Below, in pieces: positions 61,881 through 64,000 of a DNA stretch of 64,000 nt (its first letter is position 1; each line of letters begins with the position of its first letter). The stretch lies in NCBI GenBank assembly GCA_035549555.1, contig DASZQR010000010.1:496001-560000 (forward strand), in the 5' to 3' direction. The stretch is from Patescibacteria group bacterium (GTDB lineage: Bacteria > Patescibacteriota > Microgenomatia > UBA8517). The translations under genes were made by a program, and so were the position numbers. Below the pieces are notes generated by a model. It was not told the DNA's origin. It searched no databases and was given only the letters and a program-made list of their open reading frames with translations.

Positions 61881-62432
61881 ATGACAATCATAAATCCAAA
61901 ATGGTCACAAAATACAAATCCGGTTTTAATTAACAATTTAAATATATTAAAACCTGGAACAGTATTAGATATTGGTGGTTCTGACGGAGTTAATGATTTA
62001 TTCTTAGCAAAAAACAAATTTAAAGTTACAAACATTGATGTAGACAAAGAAGCGCTAGAAATTCTATCAAAAGAATCTAAGTTACAAAATTTAAAAATTG
62101 AAACAATAAACGCAGATCTAAATAATTTCCAAATAAATAATAATTACGACAACATTATCTGCTTTTATGTTTTACATTTTCTTGAAAAAGAAATTGCAAT
62201 TAATTTAATTAAAGACATTAAAAATCACACAAACAAAAACGGAATTAATATAATTATCACCTTTACAAATAAAGGTGAATTTGAAATCAATAAAAAAAGA
62301 TTTTATCCAACTTCAGAAGAATTTATCGAGTTTTACAAAGATTGGGAAATACTTTATAAAAATAATTTTATTGGTCAAACTAAATCAGGTAAAAACCAGC
62401 AAAGAATTATTTTAGTTGCAAAAAAGAATTAA
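61881..62432 (+). CDS. Class I SAM-dependent methyltransferase
   Basis: 183 aa. Motif I LDIGGSDGVNDLF, acidic strand KVTNIDVDKEAL, motif IV DNIICFYVLHFLEKE: a small Methyltransf_11/25-type Rossmann fold. Substrate unknown. TATAAT ends 6 nt before ATG. Overlaps the rpsI stop by 4 bp on the opposite strand. Confidence 0.85.
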   Translation: MTIINPKWSQNTNPVLINNLNILKPGTVLDIGGSDGVNDLFLAKNKFKVTNIDVDKEALEILSKESKLQNLKIETINADLNNFQINNNYDNIICFYVLHFLEKEIAINLIKDIKNHTNKNGINIIITFTNKGEFEINKKRFYPTSEEFIEFYKDWEILYKNNFIGQTKSGKNQQRIILVAKKN

Positions 62433-62857
62433 CGTTTTGGAGATTGCTTACGACGTCTCGCTTTTCCACCAGTGTTCATCTTTCTTCTTTCGCGTTCTCT
62501 TGAATCTCTTTTCAAGAGTCCTGCTTTTTTAAGAGGCTGACGGTGTTCTGTTTTTACTTTTGAAAGAGCTCTTGAAAGCCCATGAACTACTGCATCAAGT
62601 TGTCCTTCTTTTCCTCCTCCAGTAACTCTTGCTGTAAAGAAATATTTATCAGTTAACATCAGTAGTTCAAGCGGTTTGCTCCAGGAAACTCTTGCAGCAT
62701 CTCCTGGAAAATATTTTCCGACAACTTGTCCGTTTACTGTATTTTCCTCGCTTCCTTTACCGGCATCGCCGTGCAAGCTTTGCTTATAAAGTCGCACTCT
62801 TGCAGAAGCGTTTTTTCGCTTACCTACTCCATAAGTGTAATTCTTTTTAGTTGCCAT
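62429..62857 (-). CDS. rpsI: 30S ribosomal protein S9
   Basis: 142 aa. YTYGVGKRKNASARVRLY, VTGGGKEGQLDAVVHGLSR and the C-terminal KKAGLLKRDSRERERRKM...KQSPKR tail that reaches the decoding site. Shares one base with the rplM stop; last gene of the rpoA operon here. Confidence 0.97.
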   Translation of the reverse strand: MATKKNYTYGVGKRKNASARVRLYKQSLHGDAGKGSEENTVNGQVVGKYFPGDAARVSWSKPLELLMLTDKYFFTARVTGGGKEGQLDAVVHGLSRALSKVKTEHRQPLKKAGLLKRDSRERERRKMNTGGKARRRKQSPKR

Positions 62858-63285
62858 TATTTAAACATTTCCTTCTTTGGATTATTACTATCATTGCTTA
62901 TAAAAAGTCTTGCCATTCTTTTATCTCTCAAACGATTTTCAGGTAACATTCTTTTTACAGCTAATTCAATTATTCTTTCTGGATGAGTTGCCTTCATATG
63001 AGCATAAGATATATCTTTAAATCCTCCAGGATATCCTGAATGTCCGTAATATCTCTTTTGTTCAGCTTTTTTGCCTGTTACAGTAATTTCTGCTGCATTA
63101 ATTACAACCACATTATCTCCATTGTCCATATGTGGGCTGTAGGTAGCTTTAGTTTTACCCATAAGAGACATTGCTATTTGAGTTGCAAGTCTGCCAAGTA
63201 CTTGATCTTTTGCATCAAATAGCTTCCAGTCTCTTTTTACTTCTTTTGCTTTAGGTTGGTATGAAACAAACAAATTCTTCATCAT
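62857..63285 (-). CDS. rplM: 50S ribosomal protein L13
   Basis: 142 aa. LGRLATQIAMSLMGKTKATY, NGDNVVVINAAEITVTGKK and YYGHSGYPGGFK are conserved. ATG overlaps the rplQ stop (ATGA, 4 bp), so translation is coupled. Confidence 0.97.
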   Translation of the reverse strand: MMKNLFVSYQPKAKEVKRDWKLFDAKDQVLGRLATQIAMSLMGKTKATYSPHMDNGDNVVVINAAEITVTGKKAEQKRYYGHSGYPGGFKDISYAHMKATHPERIIELAVKRMLPENRLRDKRMARLFISNDSNNPKKEMFK

Positions 63286-63632
63286 ACAAATTCCATTCGC
63301 ACCATTGGTGCATTATCTCCTCTTCTATTAGGAAGTACAGTAATTCTGGTAAATCCAGATTTCCTTTCTTCCGTTTTCTTTTTCAAAGAAAAGATCTTTT
63401 CCATAGCGACACTATCATTAGCAAGCTTTGATAAAACGAGTCTTCGATTTGCAACATTGTCTTTAGCTACAAGTGTAAATAGTTTATCTACATCAGCCTG
63501 AATAGCTTTCGCTTTAGTCTTTGTTGTCTCAATTTTTCCATTAAGAATCAAAGAGACAATCAAAGACCGAAAAAGAGCTTGTCTTGTATCAGTATCGCGG
63601 GAAAGTTTTTTCCCGTAAACTTTTTTATACAT
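63282..63632 (-). CDS. rplQ: 50S ribosomal protein L17
   Basis: 116 aa. LSRDTDTRQALFRSLIVSLI and GFTRITVLPNRRGDNAPMV are diagnostic. Overlaps the 3' end of rpoA by 8 bp, the standard rpoA-rplQ order. Confidence 0.97.
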   Translation of the reverse strand: MYKKVYGKKLSRDTDTRQALFRSLIVSLILNGKIETTKTKAKAIQADVDKLFTLVAKDNVANRRLVLSKLANDSVAMEKIFSLKKKTEERKSGFTRITVLPNRRGDNAPMVRMEFV

Positions 63633-64000
63633 TAAACTCCACTCCTTTCTCCATTAATGCTGCGCGGATTATCTTCAAAGATTTCTCTCCAAGATTTCGT
63701 ACATGCATTAAATCTTCGCGTTTGGCATTAACAAGTTTTTCAACTGTTTCATAACCGGCTTTTGCAAGAGCATTAGCTACTCTTGTTGGAAGTCCGATTT
63801 CTTCAACTGAAAGTTTTCCAACTTGTCCAAGTCCGGAAACTGTCTTTACTTCAGCATCAACTTTTTTGCTAACTTCTTTAGGGTTAACGATTTGATTAAA
63901 GCAAGAAACTAAAATATTTGATGCAGCTTTTACTGCTTCATTTGGTTTAATTGTTCCATCAGTCCAGACTTCCATTGAAAGTTTATCGTAATTGGTAATT
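63625..64000 (-). CDS. rpoA: RNA polymerase alpha subunit, C-terminal part
   Basis: The last 124 codons; the gene continues past the window edge. TNYDKLSMEVWTDGTIKP is the end of the assembly domain, followed by a linker and the alpha-CTD (EEIGLPTRVANALAKAGYET, VRNLGEKSLKIIRAALMEKG), which binds UP elements and activators. An internal ATG (63975) is not the start. Confidence 0.96.
   Translation of the reverse strand, partial: ITNYDKLSMEVWTDGTIKPNEAVKAASNILVSCFNQIVNPKEVSKKVDAEVKTVSGLGQVGKLSVEEIGLPTRVANALAKAGYETVEKLVNAKREDLMHVRNLGEKSLKIIRAALMEKGVEFNV

Overview
The window is a gene-dense, AT-rich bacterial chromosome segment. Genes on both strands are almost contiguous, and 3' ends often overlap. 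Together these suggest a streamlined genome of the Candidate Phyla Radiation (Patescibacteria), most likely a Microgenomates-type lineage: tiny intergenic gaps, an archaeal-size AspRS, reduced housekeeping enzymes (TruB without the usual C-terminal domain, endonuclease III without an Fe-S loop, RNase Y without a membrane anchor), many short membrane or secreted proteins with Thr/Pro linkers, and dockerin repeats. The lineage is inferred; no rRNA gene lies in the window. UGA is a stop codon (the lysS and dacA stops, and RF2 is present), which argues against the Gracilibacteria/Absconditabacteria code.

Layout. 1-2.2 kb: prfB (partial), small membrane proteins, a LytR_C protein and a tiny basic protein. 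2.3-10.7 kb: a GT39-like glycosyltransferase, a frame-broken P-loop gene, a soluble GAF histidine kinase, small stress-type proteins (GlsB/YeaQ, KGG), an OmpR-type regulator, and a three-gene flavin electron-transfer operon (FMN-binding protein, ApbE, NqrB/RnfD-FNR fusion). 10.7-19.7 kb: secA, rarA, serS, an HD hydrolase, lysS, greA. 19.8-26.9 kb: lamin-tail protein, tRNA-Glu, a PRTase-like protein, lon, PAP2, dgkA, truB, a GNAT, superoxide dismutase. 27-31 kb: MacAB-type efflux operon. 31.8-37.8 kb: uppP, alpha/beta hydrolase, bcp, L,D-transpeptidase, a broken dockerin glycoside hydrolase. 37.8-44.6 kb: tRNA-Gln, DUF378, gltX, dacA, aspS. 44.6-56.9 kb: recJ, cca, a DUF3048 protein, nth, dtd, a dockerin protein, RNase P RNA, AI-2E transporter, miaA, HU. 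57-64 kb: rny, recX, recA, tRNA-Pro, a second GT39-like protein, and rpsI-rplM-rplQ-rpoA (partial).

Two modes of gene start are visible. More than twenty genes carry a TATAAT-like -10 hexamer ending 5-7 nt (most often exactly 6) before the start codon, so their transcripts would be leaderless. Several divergent pairs share a 15-18 bp bidirectional promoter made of such hexamers, and recJ/cca have back-to-back start codons. A second class of mostly very small genes has a real leader with a strong Shine-Dalgarno (GGAGGTGAT or GGGGGTGAT), and four of these end at an intrinsic terminator.

Apart from rnpB at about 53.75-54.06 kb, no stretch over 300 bases is without a gene. The region 6492-6823 holds only operator-like repeats and one doubtful small ORF. 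No CRISPR array, insertion sequence or replication origin was seen.
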